This document shows positions 8,110 to 17,102 of a stretch of DNA of 64,000 bases, piece after piece. Numbering within the stretch: position 1 is the stretch's first letter; every line of letters begins with the position of its first letter. Origin of the DNA: Pseudomonas salomonii (GTDB lineage Bacteria; Pseudomonadota; Gammaproteobacteria; Pseudomonadales; Pseudomonadaceae); contig NZ_FNOX01000005.1 in the NCBI RefSeq assembly GCF_900107155.1, positions 124,001 through 188,000 of the forward strand. Reading direction: 5' to 3'. Under the pieces are notes generated by a model. It worked only from the letters and a program-made list of their open reading frames with translations. It did not search any database and was not told the DNA's origin. The translations under genes were made by a program, and so were the position numbers.

Positions 8110-8844
8110 TCAAGCCTTGCTGATGATATTCCCAGCATGCAGCCCACATTCCTTCTGCGTGGCTTCCTCCCACCACCAACGCCCTTCGCGCTCGTGCTGG
8201 TTGGGCAATACCGGGCGGGTGCAGGGCTCGCAGCCGATGCTGATAAACCCGCGCTCATGCAGGCTGTTGTAGGGCAGCTCCAGCATGCGGATGTAGCCCC
8301 AGACTTCCTCGCTGGTCATCTGCGCCAGCGGGTTGAATTTGTACAGGGTGCGCTCCGGGGTGGATAACGCCGTATCGATCTCCAGCGCCGCCACCTGGCT
8401 GCGAGTGCCGGGGCTCTGGTCACGGCGTTGGCCGGTGGCCCAGGCGTTCACGCCGGACAGCTTGCGGCGCAGCGGTTCGATCTTGCGTATGCCACAGCAT
8501 TCACCATGGCCGTCTTTGTAGAAGCTGAACAGGCCTTTCTCTTTGACGAAGGGTTCCAGCTTGCTCTGGTCCGGCGAAATCAGCTCGATGTCGATCTTGT
8601 AGAAGTCGCGCACCTGCTCGATAAACCGGTAGGTCTCCGGGTGCAGGCGGCCGGTGTCGAGGCTGAACACCTTGACGTTCTTGTTCAGCTTCCAAGCCAT
8701 ATCGACCAGCACCACATCCTCGGCACCGCTGAAGGAAATCCACAGGTCATCACCGAACTGGCCGAATGCCAGTTTGAGAATGTCCTGGGCGGATTTGTTG
8801 GCATAAGTCGCGGCGAGTTCAGCGACGTCGAAGGCTTGGTTCAT
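8110..8844 (-). CDS. cysH: Adenylylsulfate (APS) reductase CysH
   Basis: A 244-residue CysH-type reductase that reduces activated sulfate to sulfite with thioredoxin in assimilatory sulfate reduction. The PP-loop-like region is at the N terminus (ISFSGAED). C116-C117 and C205-xx-C208 are the four [4Fe-4S] ligands that mark the APS-reducing, Pseudomonas-type enzyme rather than the enterobacterial PAPS form. The C-terminal KECGLH (C233) is the catalytic cysteine. It is a single gene, divergent from thrH, with a 151-bp shared intergenic region. Confidence 0.95.
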   Translation of the reverse strand: MNQAFDVAELAATYANKSAQDILKLAFGQFGDDLWISFSGAEDVVLVDMAWKLNKNVKVFSLDTGRLHPETYRFIEQVRDFYKIDIELISPDQSKLEPFVKEKGLFSFYKDGHGECCGIRKIEPLRRKLSGVNAWATGQRRDQSPGTRSQVAALEIDTALSTPERTLYKFNPLAQMTSEEVWGYIRMLELPYNSLHERGFISIGCEPCTRPVLPNQHEREGRWWWEEATQKECGLHAGNIISKA

Positions 8845-8995
8845 CAGGACGGTTCCTACAGGTCAGTGGCGCTGAGCGCTCTATAGGGGAGCGATGGTAT
8901 CAAAATCCGCTCTGCGTTGCGGCGCCGCGCTTGAATCGCTAGAGTTCGGCAGTCCTTTTGCTCGCTCAACTAATAACATCCAATAGGAGTGTCTT

Positions 8996-9613
8996 GTGGA
9001 AATTGCCTGTCTCGACCTGGAAGGGGTGCTGGTCCCGGAAATCTGGATCGCCTTCGCCGAAAAAACCGGTATTGAATCCCTGCGGGCCACCACTCGTGAC
9101 ATTCCCGACTACGACGTGCTGATGAAGCAGCGTCTGCGCATTCTTGACGAGCATGGGCTCAAACTTGCCGATATCCAGGAAGTGATCGCCACCCTCAAGC
9201 CGCTGGATGGCGCTATGGAGTTCGTCAACTGGCTGCGCGAACGCTTCCAGGTAGTGATTCTGTCGGACACCTTCTACGAATTTTCCCAGCCATTGATGCG
9301 CCAGCTCGGTTTCCCGACCTTGCTGTGCCACCGCCTGATCACTGATGAAAATGATCGAGTGGTGAGCTATCAACTGCGTCAGAAAGACCCTAAGCGCCAG
9401 TCCGTGCTGGCGTTCAAGACCCTTTACTACCGCGTGATCGCCGCTGGCGATTCCTACAATGACACCACGATGCTGGGTGAAGCTGACCGTGGGATTCTGT
9501 TTCATGCGCCGGAAAATGTGATTCGCGAGTTCCCGCAGTTCCCGGCGGTGCACACCTTTGAGGACTTGAAGAAAGAATTTATCAAGGCGTCGAATCGGCA
9601 GTTGAGCCTGTAA
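8996..9613 (+). CDS. thrH: Phosphoserine phosphatase / homoserine phosphotransferase ThrH
   Basis: A 205-residue HAD-family protein. Motif I is CLDLEG (D7, E9), a variant with Glu in place of the second Asp that is characteristic of ThrH; ILSDTFYE and GDSYNDTTM supply the later motifs. ThrH dephosphorylates phosphoserine and can pass the phosphate to homoserine, linking serine and threonine synthesis. The start is GTG at 8996, preceded by TAGGAGT at good spacing. It is a monocistronic gene followed by a REPIN. Confidence 0.93.
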   Translation: MEIACLDLEGVLVPEIWIAFAEKTGIESLRATTRDIPDYDVLMKQRLRILDEHGLKLADIQEVIATLKPLDGAMEFVNWLRERFQVVILSDTFYEFSQPLMRQLGFPTLLCHRLITDENDRVVSYQLRQKDPKRQSVLAFKTLYYRVIAAGDSYNDTTMLGEADRGILFHAPENVIREFPQFPAVHTFEDLKKEFIKASNRQLSL

Positions 9614-9637
9614 TACACCCAGCGCTGTTGATGGCCC

Positions 9638-9692
9638 CATCGCAGGCAAGCCAGCTCCCACATCACCCGTGGGAGCTGGCTTGCCTGCGATG
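9638..9692. repeat. Compact inverted REP pair (..GCTGGCTTGCCTGCGAT type)
   Basis: CATCGCAGGCAAGCCAGCTC and its exact inverse face each other with only about 8 bp between the CCCAC/GTGGG ends. Here the GTGGGAGC ends point inward, the opposite of the REPIN at 3481. It lies between the convergent thrH and higA genes and could act as a bidirectional terminator. Confidence 0.88.
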
Positions 9693-9711
9693 AGGTCCGT
9701 GCGGCCACTGC

Positions 9712-10068
9712 TTAAACTCCGGCCAGTAACCGCTCATAAGGAATGCTCAAGCCTTCGTGCAGCCGTTTGATCATCGACAGGCTCAGCTTGCGCTTGTGGT
9801 TCAGCACCTCTGACACCCGCCCGCTGGTGCCAATGAAGGGCTCCAGATCACGGGCTGTCATGCCAAGCTGTTCCATGCGAAATTTAATCGCTTCCACCGG
9901 GTCCGAAGGTGGCATGGGAAAGTGTTCCGCCTCGTACTTCTCGATGAGTACGGCGAGAATTTCCAGCTCGTCACCCTCAGGCGAGCCGATTGGCGCGCCC
10001 CAAAGCTGCTCCACACGCGCAAGCGCGGCAGCCAGGTCTTCCTGGGAATGAATAGGTTTGATGTTCAT
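9712..10068 (-). CDS. higA: HigA-type antitoxin (XRE helix-turn-helix)
   Basis: A 118-residue antitoxin. The C-terminal half holds an XRE-type helix-turn-helix (MTARDLEPFIGTSGRVSEVL), preceded by an acidic N-terminal helix that would wrap the toxin. The ATG at 10068 overlaps the toxin stop codon (TGATG), so the genes are translationally coupled in the toxin-first order typical of higBA. HigA neutralises HigB and represses the operon. The likely operator is the palindrome at 10380-10394. Confidence 0.9.
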   Translation of the reverse strand: MNIKPIHSQEDLAAALARVEQLWGAPIGSPEGDELEILAVLIEKYEAEHFPMPPSDPVEAIKFRMEQLGMTARDLEPFIGTSGRVSEVLNHKRKLSLSMIKRLHEGLSIPYERLLAGV

Positions 10069-10370
10069 CACACGGTCTCCGCGTTGATCTGGTCATATTG
10101 CATATGGGTGCCCGCGAAACGCACGAACCCCAGCTGTCGTTGATAGTCGATCGCCATGATCACTCGATACTTGTTGCCGCCCACGTTAAACACCACCCGG
10201 CTGCCCTTGAGAATACTCGCCGTTCTAAGCTCTGCCTTGAGTGCCTGTGGCGTTGTGTAAGTGGTCCTCTCCATATGGCGATACAGCTCGACCAGCGGTG
10301 TCTTGGCATCGGTATAAGCGGGATGGCTTTCCCAGAATGTCCGTAAGGTCGAGAGAGCGATTATCCGCAT
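10068..10370 (-). CDS. higB: HigB-type mRNA interferase toxin
   Basis: A 100-residue toxin of the HigB family that cleaves translated mRNA on the ribosome. Recognisable features are the N-terminal TLRTFWESHP, the central LKAELRTASILKGSRVVFNV with catalytic-region basic residues, and GGNKYRVIMAIDYQRQLGFV near the C terminus. The length is normal for an intact toxin. It is first in the operon with higA. The RBS GGAGGAT is embedded in the 3' side of the operator palindrome, so repressor binding would cover the start region. Confidence 0.92.
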   Translation of the reverse strand: MRIIALSTLRTFWESHPAYTDAKTPLVELYRHMERTTYTTPQALKAELRTASILKGSRVVFNVGGNKYRVIMAIDYQRQLGFVRFAGTHMQYDQINAETV

Positions 10371-10379
10371 CGCTGTATC

Positions 10380-10394
10380 CTCCCAATTTGGGAG
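10380..10394. promoter_or_regulatory. Palindromic operator candidate of higBA
   Basis: CTCCCAATTTGGGAG is a perfect 7-bp inverted repeat around a single central base, 10 bp upstream of the higB start and overlapping its ribosome-binding site. The position is what is expected for an autoregulating antitoxin. Binding by HigA is inferred. Confidence 0.6.
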
Positions 10395-10597
10395 ATATTA
10401 GGTGGGGTTGGTGTGAGATGCAATCTCGGAATTAATTTCTGACGAATAGGCAGTCGCTTCATGTGATCCTTCACAGGTGGCGGGTGGACGGTCTGAACCG
10501 GACGCTATCGGCCCGCTCATACTTCGTCCACAGCCGTTCTGATTCAGGTTTTTTCTGTCGCTGGGCGCCGCGTGCGAGCGCCAGGAAAGGCGGGGTG

Positions 10598-11941
10598 CTA
10601 CAGGTTTTCCAACGTGTGTAACAAGACCCGTACTTTGGTCAGCGACTCTTGATACTCTGCCTCCCATTGCGAATCCGCCACGATCCCGCCGCCGCCCCAG
10701 CAGTTCACGTGCCCGTCCTTGACCAGCAGACTGCGGATGGCGATGGAGCTGTCCATTTCGCCGCGTACATCCAGATACACCAGCGAGCCGCAGTACAACC
10801 CGCGCCGGGTCGGCTCCAGCTCATCGATGATCTGCATCGCGCGGATCTTCGGCGCGCCGGTGATGGAGCCGCCAGGGAAGCTGCCGGCGATCAGGTCGAG
10901 GGCGTCTTTGTCATCGGCCAGCACCCCGGTCACGCTGCTCACCAAGTGGTGCACATTGGGGTAGCTTTCCAGGCTGAACAACTCCGGCACCTTTACCGAG
11001 CCGGTGCGGCACGTGCGGCCGAGGTCGTTGCGCAGCAGGTCGACAATCATCAGGTTTTCGGCGCGATCCTTGGGGCTGGCCAGGAGTTCGGCGGCGTTGG
11101 CGGCATCCTCTTCCGGCGTCAAACCCCGCGGGCGGGTGCCTTTGATCGGGCGGGTCTCCACCTGGCGTTCGCTGATCTGCACGAAACGTTCCGGCGACAG
11201 ACTGAGTATCGCGCCGTCATCCGGCAAGCTCTGAAACCCGGAAAACGGTGTAGGGCAGGCCTCACGCAGCGCGCAATACGCGACCCAGGGATCGCCGGCA
11301 CAGGGCGCGCGAAAACGTTGCGCAAAGTTGACCTGGTAGCAGTCGCCTGCCTGGATGTAGGCCTGAATACGCACGATGGCCTGTCGGTAGGCCTCGGGCG
11401 TGAGGTCCGGCGCCATGGGACCGTTCAGCTTGAAGGTGTCAGATGATTCAGCCGTTGGTTGCCCAAACAGGTCGAGCAACCGAAGCCGTTCGCTGTCGGC
11501 CAACGCAGGGTGGAATACCAACTGGCTGGTCTGCGCCTGGTGATCGCTGATCAGCGCCCAGGCATACAGGCCGAAGCGCGCATCCGGCAGGTGCAGGTCA
11601 TCCACGGCCCAATCAGGCAGTTGCTCCAGGTGCCGGCCAAAGTCATAACTCAAGTAGCCAATCAGGCCGCCAGCGAAGGGCAGCGCGTAACCTGCCGGCA
11701 GATCCGCTTCGCCCAATTGCGTCAGGTTTGCCCGCAAGCGTTGCAGGAAATCAGCGCCACTTTCGTCAGGCGCTACCGTCAATGTCGCGTGCGGCCAGGC
11801 GCTGAGCAGGTCATAACGCCCGCGTTCGGCAGCCGGGCGGCCACTGTCGAGCAGCACTGCGCCAGGGGCATGACGAATCGCCGCAAAGTAGTCGGCGGGG
11901 TTGGCCCGGTAGGGCAGCGGGTGTACGGAGCAGGTCGACAT
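10598..11941 (-). CDS. pabB: Aminodeoxychorismate synthase component I
   Basis: A 447-residue chorismate-utilising enzyme. The C-terminal catalytic half has the PIKGT loop (RPIKGTRPRG), FSGFQSLPDD upstream, and the conserved GSFPGGSITGAPKIRAMQII stretch. PIKGT with Lys, rather than PIAGT, favours PabB over anthranilate synthase TrpE. Together with PabA it makes 4-amino-4-deoxychorismate for folate. I chose the ATG at 11941 (MSTCSVHPL), because the longer frame reaches into an upstream region without a start signal. It is a single gene. Confidence 0.93.
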   Translation of the reverse strand: MSTCSVHPLPYRANPADYFAAIRHAPGAVLLDSGRPAAERGRYDLLSAWPHATLTVAPDESGADFLQRLRANLTQLGEADLPAGYALPFAGGLIGYLSYDFGRHLEQLPDWAVDDLHLPDARFGLYAWALISDHQAQTSQLVFHPALADSERLRLLDLFGQPTAESSDTFKLNGPMAPDLTPEAYRQAIVRIQAYIQAGDCYQVNFAQRFRAPCAGDPWVAYCALREACPTPFSGFQSLPDDGAILSLSPERFVQISERQVETRPIKGTRPRGLTPEEDAANAAELLASPKDRAENLMIVDLLRNDLGRTCRTGSVKVPELFSLESYPNVHHLVSSVTGVLADDKDALDLIAGSFPGGSITGAPKIRAMQIIDELEPTRRGLYCGSLVYLDVRGEMDSSIAIRSLLVKDGHVNCWGGGGIVADSQWEAEYQESLTKVRVLLHTLENL

Positions 11942-12054
11942 TGCAGGGTGGATCAGCTGTTGGCGTGGGGGTGGCGATTGTAGTCCCCTCAAGGGTTTGG
12001 TCCTAGAGGGGATGTCGGTGATAGCTGGATAGAGGTGTTGCTTGTCAGAAAGCT

Positions 12055-12120
12055 ATCGCAGGCAAGCCAGCTCCCACATAAGAACGCGATCAACCTGTGG
12101 GAGCTGGCTTGCCTGCGATG
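12055..12120. repeat. REPIN (..GCTGGCTTGCCTGCGAT type)
   Basis: ATCGCAGGCAAGCCAGCTCC and GGAGCTGGCTTGCCTGCGAT face each other with about 22 bp between the CCCACA and TGTGGG ends. It lies between the pabB promoter and the 3' end of the RimK-like gene. Confidence 0.9.
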
Positions 12121-12126
12121 AGGCGA

Positions 12127-13113
12127 TCAGCCTTCCACCGCAGGAATATGCCCAAACATTTCCTGCACAAACTTCACGCGTTCTTCCGCAGTTTCCGTCA
12201 CGCCAGCCGCTTTGAGTTCGTCCAGTCGCGCTTCCACCGCGTGGGTACGCAAGGTCAAACCGCAGTCATTGGCGATTTGGATATTCAGCCCCGGCCGCGC
12301 ATTCAGCTCCAGGATCAACGGGCCTTTTTCCTGGTCCAGCACCATGTCCACACCGATATAGCCCAGACCGCACAGCTCGTAGCAGCCGGCCGCGAGCTTC
12401 ATGAACCCGTCCCAGTTGGGCAGTTGCACGCCATCCACCGCGTTGGTGGTGTCGGGGTGTTTGGTAATGATGTTGTTCAGCCAGGTGCCGCGCAGGGTCA
12501 GGCCGGTGGCGAGGTCCACGCCCACGCCAATCGCGCCCTGGTGCAGGTTGGCCTTGCCGCCGGACTGACGGGTCGGCAGGCGCAGCATGGCCATCACCGG
12601 GTAGCCCATCAGCACGATAATGCGGATATCCGGCACGCCTTCGTAGCTGATGCTCTTGAAGATCTGGTCGGGCACCACGCGGTATTCGATCAGTGCGCGG
12701 TCGCGGTGGCCGCCCAGGGAATACAAACCGGTGAGGATGCTGGAGATCTGGTGCTCGATTTCTTCATGGCTGATGATCTTGCCGGACACCGTGCGGTAGC
12801 GCCCTTCAAACCGGTCGGCCACCACCAGGATGCCATCACCGCCCGCGCCCTGGGCCGGTTTGATCACGAAGTCGCTGCGCCCGCCGATGATTTCGTCGAG
12901 CTTGTCGATTTCCTTCTCGGTGGAAATGACCCCGTACATCTCGGGCACATGGATGCCCGCGGCAATCGCCCGTTCCTTGGTGATGATCTTGTCATCCACG
13001 ATCGGGTACAGGCTGCGCTTGTTGTACTTGAGCACGTAGTCGGCGTTACGCCGGTTGATGCCCATGATCCCTCGCGCTTCGAGGGCCTTCCAGGTTTTCC
13101 AGAAGCCGAACAT
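12127..13113 (-). CDS. RimK-like ATP-grasp ligase (alpha-L-glutamate ligase-like)
   Basis: A 328-residue ATP-grasp protein. The nucleotide-binding Lys/Gly loop is in FVIKPAQGAGGDGILVV, and the metal-binding Glu-x-Asn is in LILELNARPGLNIQ. It resembles RimK-type enzymes that add glutamate or another amino acid to a peptide, but lies in a distinct branch that always travels with an inactive transglutaminase and a retropepsin-like protease, as here. Its ATG overlaps the stop codon of the upstream gene (TAATG), showing tight coupling. The target peptide is unknown. Confidence 0.88.
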   Translation of the reverse strand: MFGFWKTWKALEARGIMGINRRNADYVLKYNKRSLYPIVDDKIITKERAIAAGIHVPEMYGVISTEKEIDKLDEIIGGRSDFVIKPAQGAGGDGILVVADRFEGRYRTVSGKIISHEEIEHQISSILTGLYSLGGHRDRALIEYRVVPDQIFKSISYEGVPDIRIIVLMGYPVMAMLRLPTRQSGGKANLHQGAIGVGVDLATGLTLRGTWLNNIITKHPDTTNAVDGVQLPNWDGFMKLAAGCYELCGLGYIGVDMVLDQEKGPLILELNARPGLNIQIANDCGLTLRTHAVEARLDELKAAGVTETAEERVKFVQEMFGHIPAVEG

Positions 13114-14645
13114 TACGAGTCAGCCTTGAGGAAGGCCTTGAAACGCACCAGCTCGGTGAGGCGATAGCCGCGATGGCGACCCATGGCCAGCATGAAACCC
13201 ACCAGGATCAACAGGATGGCCGGGAAGGTGAACACAAAGTAGACCAGCTCCGGCACGCTCATGATGATGTGCGCCAGGGCAGCGGCGAACAGGGTGCCCA
13301 CGGCCACTTTCAACGCATGGTTGGCGCCGCGTTCTTCCCAGGTGATCGACAGACGCTCGATGGTCATGGTCAGAATCACCATCGGGAACAGCGCCACCGA
13401 CAGGCCGCGTTCCAGGCCCAGCTTGTGGCTGAACAGGCTGATGGCCGCAATCAGCACCACCACAAAGGTCAGCACCACCGAGAGCCTCGGCAGCATCTGC
13501 AATTTCAGGTGTTCCAGGTACGAACGCAGCGAAAGGCCCAGCGCGGTGATGATGGTAAACAGCGCAATGCCGAAGCCCAACTGCGTCTCGCGAAACGCCA
13601 GGGCGATCAGTACCGGGGTGAAGGTGCCCAGGGTTTGCAGGCCGATCAGGTTGCGCAGGATCAGAATCACCAGCACGCCGATGGGGATCATCACCATGAT
13701 CATGAAGGTCTGCTGGGTTTGCAGCGGCAAGCCGTACAACGAGTATTCGAGGAAATTGGCGTCGGTGTTTTCGTCGGTCAGCTTGGCCAGGCGAATCGCG
13801 TTCATCTCGCTGTTGTTGAGGCTGAAGGTCACCATGGCTTTCTTGCCGCCCTCCACCGAAATCAGGTTTTCATCACCGGTCCACCACAGCAGGCGGTCGG
13901 ACGGCAGGCCCTGCTCGCCGGTTTCCGGGTTGAAGTACAGCCAGTCATTGCCGTTGAAGCTGCGCAGCCACAGTTCCGGGGTTTGCGGCTGGTCGGCGAC
14001 CAGCCGGATAGTGTGGACTTTTTCCACCGGCACATGGGCGATCGACAGCAACAGTTCGACGATCTTGGCTTTGTGCGGCGTGGACGGGTCGCCCGCCAGC
14101 AGCAGCTTTACATTGTCGTCGTTGAGGTTGTTGGTGCGCTTGATCGCTTCGGTGATAAAGGTCTCGACGTCGGCCGAATGCTGGCGGATCGGCGCCAGCA
14201 GGGCTTCGGCGGCGATTTTTTCCGGGCCTTCGACGGCGATGCTGTCGCGGAAGGTCGGGCCTTTGACCTTGACCTTTTCGCCGCTGTAACGCTTGGTCAG
14301 CACCAGGCGGTAATACAACGTCTGGTTGCCCTTGGCGCGGCGCGCCGACCAGGTGACCTTGCGGTTGCCGTCGGCGCGGTTGACGCTCACGCCGTAATTA
14401 TTGGAAATAAAACTCTCGTTAAGGCTGACGAAGTCGCGGCTCAGGGGCGGCACGAACATCGAAATTTTCACCGGGTCCTTGGGGTTGGCGACGAATTCGA
14501 CCTTGGCGTCGATGTTCCACAAGTCGTCGGTGGCGTCTTCGGTGACGGGGATGCCCAGCACGAAAATCTGGTAAGCGGTGACCGAAATACCCAATACCAC
14601 CAGGATGGTGATGAGGATTTTCAGGTGCAGGGTCAGAGAGCGCAT
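13113..14645 (-). CDS. Inactive transglutaminase-like protein fused to seven TM helices
   Basis: A 510-residue membrane protein. An N-terminal helix (ILITILVVLGISVTAYQIFV) anchors a roughly 250-residue extracytoplasmic domain with a transglutaminase-like fold lacking the Cys-His-Asp triad. Then come about seven hydrophobic helices from residue 300 on (TFMIMVMIPIGVLVILIL onward). In this conserved gene set it is the middle partner between the protease and the RimK-like ligase. The inactive domain probably binds a peptide at the outer face of the inner membrane. It begins 5 bp after the protease gene. Confidence 0.87.
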   Translation of the reverse strand: MRSLTLHLKILITILVVLGISVTAYQIFVLGIPVTEDATDDLWNIDAKVEFVANPKDPVKISMFVPPLSRDFVSLNESFISNNYGVSVNRADGNRKVTWSARRAKGNQTLYYRLVLTKRYSGEKVKVKGPTFRDSIAVEGPEKIAAEALLAPIRQHSADVETFITEAIKRTNNLNDDNVKLLLAGDPSTPHKAKIVELLLSIAHVPVEKVHTIRLVADQPQTPELWLRSFNGNDWLYFNPETGEQGLPSDRLLWWTGDENLISVEGGKKAMVTFSLNNSEMNAIRLAKLTDENTDANFLEYSLYGLPLQTQQTFMIMVMIPIGVLVILILRNLIGLQTLGTFTPVLIALAFRETQLGFGIALFTIITALGLSLRSYLEHLKLQMLPRLSVVLTFVVVLIAAISLFSHKLGLERGLSVALFPMVILTMTIERLSITWEERGANHALKVAVGTLFAAALAHIIMSVPELVYFVFTFPAILLILVGFMLAMGRHRGYRLTELVRFKAFLKADS

Positions 14646-14650
14646 TCGGT

Positions 14651-15184
14651 TTACTCGGCGGTATGAGCGTCGGCGGCGCAGGCGGGTTTGCCCGCTGCGT
14701 ATTTAAGACTGGGGTCGACCAGCGCATCAAAGCGTTTCAACGCTTCGGAGCCGATCAGCAGCGGGTATTGGAAGGCGCTGCGGTCAGTCAAGTTCACTTC
14801 GATGCTGCGTAAAGCGGTGCCCATGCAGATATCCAGGGCAATCACTGGGCGGGCGGTGTAGTTCTTGTCCTCATCGGGGTCGTAGTCACCGGCGCGGCGC
14901 TTGATCTTGCTCACGCGGGCCAGAGGACGTTCGATGGGGTGGGAATGGGCGGTGTCGATGGCGAGATAAAAGCGAACCCAGGATTCGCCGTTGCGCTTGA
15001 AGCGCTTGATATCGCGGGCGCTCAACGAGGCGGTCTTGGCGCCGGTGTCGAGTTTGGCGGCCACTTCCAGGTCGATGCCGGCCAATTTGGCGTATTCATT
15101 CAGGCCATACACGGTCTTCTCGGCGGCAACGCCAAGGCCAGGTATGCACAGTAGGCAAATAAGAAGGAAGGGCTTGAGTCTCAT
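14651..15184 (-). CDS. Retropepsin-like aspartyl protease family protein ("ATP-dependent zinc protease" family)
   Basis: A 177-residue protein with a signal peptide (MRLKPFLLICLLCIPGLGVA, cleavage near residue 21). It carries the aspartyl-protease signature AKLDTGAKTASLSA (D46-T47-G48) and LLIGSEAL downstream, as in single-domain retropepsin-like proteins. The family has often been labelled zinc protease, but the visible active site is Asp-based. It is the first gene of the three-gene operon. As a secreted partner of a membrane-bound inactive transglutaminase and a cytosolic ligase, it may process the same peptide or cell-envelope target. Confidence 0.88.
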   Translation of the reverse strand: MRLKPFLLICLLCIPGLGVAAEKTVYGLNEYAKLAGIDLEVAAKLDTGAKTASLSARDIKRFKRNGESWVRFYLAIDTAHSHPIERPLARVSKIKRRAGDYDPDEDKNYTARPVIALDICMGTALRSIEVNLTDRSAFQYPLLIGSEALKRFDALVDPSLKYAAGKPACAADAHTAE

Positions 15185-15371
15185 AGATCCTGACGCGGTG
15201 CAGTGCGATGTTTAATTCAAGGCGACTGGCATTGCTGCGCAAACTCCCTCGTGCGCCGTTTCATCAAGTGATGTCAGGCAAAAGCGGCGGGCATTCTAAC
15301 ATGATGCTTTTCTGGCGCCAGCGCTGGCAGGCGGCCATGCCCTGTGAAGGTGCGGCAAGGGTTATTAGACG

Positions 15372-15383
15372 ATTGTCGACAAT
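15372..15383. promoter_or_regulatory. GntR operator 1 of the prp operon
   Basis: ATTGTCGACAAT is a perfect 12-bp palindrome 74 bp upstream of the gntR start. The same TGTCGACA core recurs at 15447-15454, 73 bp away (about seven helical turns). FCD-type GntR regulators bind short palindromes like this, so autorepression of gntR-prp is the natural reading. Confidence 0.6.
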
Positions 15384-15446
15384 GTGTATTTATTCTTTGA
15401 CTAACAGGGCTTGATTGGCTAGTTTTTGCGGCATTGCTTTTAAAGG

Positions 15447-15456
15447 TGTCGACAAT
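15447..15456. promoter_or_regulatory. GntR operator 2, abutting the gntR start codon
   Basis: TGTCGACAAT repeats the core of operator 1 and lies immediately before the ATG at 15457, between the AAGG ribosome-binding site and the start. A protein bound here would block both transcription and any start-proximal elongation. The repeat also supports the 15457 start over the upstream in-frame TTG. Confidence 0.55.
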
Positions 15457-16170
15457 ATGCTGGATCAACTGGAAACGCCGATGGTGGCGCAAGACGATTC
15501 CCAGACCATGTCCGAGAACGTTTTCCGGCGCATCCAGGCCGCCATCGTCAAAGGCGAGATCGCTCCCGGCAGCAAAATCTCCGAACCGGAGCTGGCGCGC
15601 ACCTACGGCATCAGCCGTGGCCCTTTGCGTGAGGCTATCCACCGCCTCGAAGGCCAGCGCCTGCTGGTGCGCGTACCTCACGTCGGCGCCAGAGTGGTGT
15701 CCTTGAGCCATGCCGAGCTGATCGAGCTGTATGAAATCCGCGAATCCCTGGAAGGCATGGCTTGCCGCCTGGCGGCCGAGCGCATGACCGACGCGGAAAT
15801 CGAAGAGCTGCGCCAGGTGTTGCACACCCATGAGCGCGACGAAGCGTTCCAGGCGGGCCTGGGCTACTACCAGCAGGAGGGCGACTTCGATTTTCATTAC
15901 CGGATAATTCAAGGCGCCGGTAACCGCACCCTTACCCAAATGCTCTGCGGCGAGCTGTACCAGTTGGTGCGCATGTACCGCATCCAGTTTTCCGCCACCC
16001 CTAATCGTCCACGCCAGGCTTTTGCCGAGCATCACCGCATTCTTGACGCGATTGCCGATCGCGATGGTGAACTGGCCGAGTTGTTGATGCGCCGCCATAT
16101 CGGCGCTTCCAAACGCAATATTGCCCGTCACTTCCCGGACGGCGCTCCTTCATCACGAGGTGAGTCATGA
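15457..16170 (+). CDS. GntR-family (FCD) regulator of the 2-methylcitrate operon
   Basis: A 237-residue FadR-subfamily regulator. The winged helix is at residues about 15-80 ([20 protein letters not shown]), followed by an all-helical FCD ligand-binding domain with the metal-binding His pattern (..DFHYRII.., ..EHHRIL.., ..RRHIG..). It overlaps prpB by 4 bp (ATGA) and is therefore the first gene of the operon. By position it should repress prpBC-acnD-prpFD and respond to a propionate-derived ligand such as 2-methylcitrate. Confidence 0.9.
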   Translation: MLDQLETPMVAQDDSQTMSENVFRRIQAAIVKGEIAPGSKISEPELARTYGISRGPLREAIHRLEGQRLLVRVPHVGARVVSLSHAELIELYEIRESLEGMACRLAAERMTDAEIEELRQVLHTHERDEAFQAGLGYYQQEGDFDFHYRIIQGAGNRTLTQMLCGELYQLVRMYRIQFSATPNRPRQAFAEHHRILDAIADRDGELAELLMRRHIGASKRNIARHFPDGAPSSRGES

Positions 16171-17060
16171 GTTCCAACAATAAAACCACTCCAGGCCAGC
16201 GTTTTCGTGACGCCGTTGCCAGTGAACAGCCCTTGCAGGTGGTCGGTGCCATCAACGCCAACCACGCGCTGCTGGCCAAGCGCGCCGGTTTCAAGGCGAT
16301 TTATCTGTCAGGCGGCGGCGTTGCCGCCGGTTCCCTGGGCGTGCCGGACTTGGGCATCACCGGCCTGGATGACGTTCTCACCGACGTACGCCGCATCACC
16401 GACGTGTGCGACCTGCCGCTGCTGGTCGACGTCGACACCGGTTTCGGCTCCTCGGCGTTCAACGTGGCGCGCACCGTCAAGTCGATGATCAAGTTCGGCG
16501 CCGCCGCCATCCACATCGAAGATCAGGTCGGCGCCAAGCGTTGCGGGCATCGCCCGAACAAAGAAATCGTGTCCCAACAGGAAATGGTCGACCGCATCAA
16601 GGCCGCCGTGGACGCACGCACCGACGACAGCTTCGTGATCATGGCGCGCACCGACGCGCTGGCGGTTGAAGGCTTGGAGTCGGCGCTGGAGCGTGCCGCC
16701 GCCTGCATCGAAGCCGGCGCCGACATGGTGTTCCCGGAAGCCATCACTGAGCTTGAGATGTACAAGCTCTTTGCGTCAAAGGTAAAGGCCCCGATCCTGG
16801 CTAACATTACCGAGTTCGGTGCAACCCCTCTCTATACAGTCGATCAACTGAAATCTGCCGATGTTTCCATCGTGCTGTACCCGCTCTCGGCTTTCCGCGC
16901 CATGAACAAGGCCGCCGAGAACGTCTACACCGCGATCCGTCGCGACGGTACGCAACAGAACGTGATCGACACCATGCAAACCCGCATGGAGCTTTACGAT
17001 CGCATCGACTACCACACATTCGAGCAGAAGCTCGATGCGCTGTTCGCCGCGAAAAAGTAA
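16167..17060 (+). CDS. prpB: Methylisocitrate lyase
   Basis: A 297-residue PEP mutase/isocitrate lyase family enzyme. The catalytic cysteine is in the signature KRCGH (C126), and metal ligands are in VDVDTGFG and IEDQ. It cleaves 2-methylisocitrate to pyruvate and succinate, the last step of the 2-methylcitrate cycle for propionate and odd-chain fatty acids. It is translationally coupled to gntR and followed 42 bp later by prpC. Confidence 0.96.
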   Translation: MSSNNKTTPGQRFRDAVASEQPLQVVGAINANHALLAKRAGFKAIYLSGGGVAAGSLGVPDLGITGLDDVLTDVRRITDVCDLPLLVDVDTGFGSSAFNVARTVKSMIKFGAAAIHIEDQVGAKRCGHRPNKEIVSQQEMVDRIKAAVDARTDDSFVIMARTDALAVEGLESALERAAACIEAGADMVFPEAITELEMYKLFASKVKAPILANITEFGATPLYTVDQLKSADVSIVLYPLSAFRAMNKAAENVYTAIRRDGTQQNVIDTMQTRMELYDRIDYHTFEQKLDALFAAKK

Positions 17061-17102
17061 CGAACGCGCCTCCCTGAATAACTACAAAATTGGAGAAGAA
17101 CC

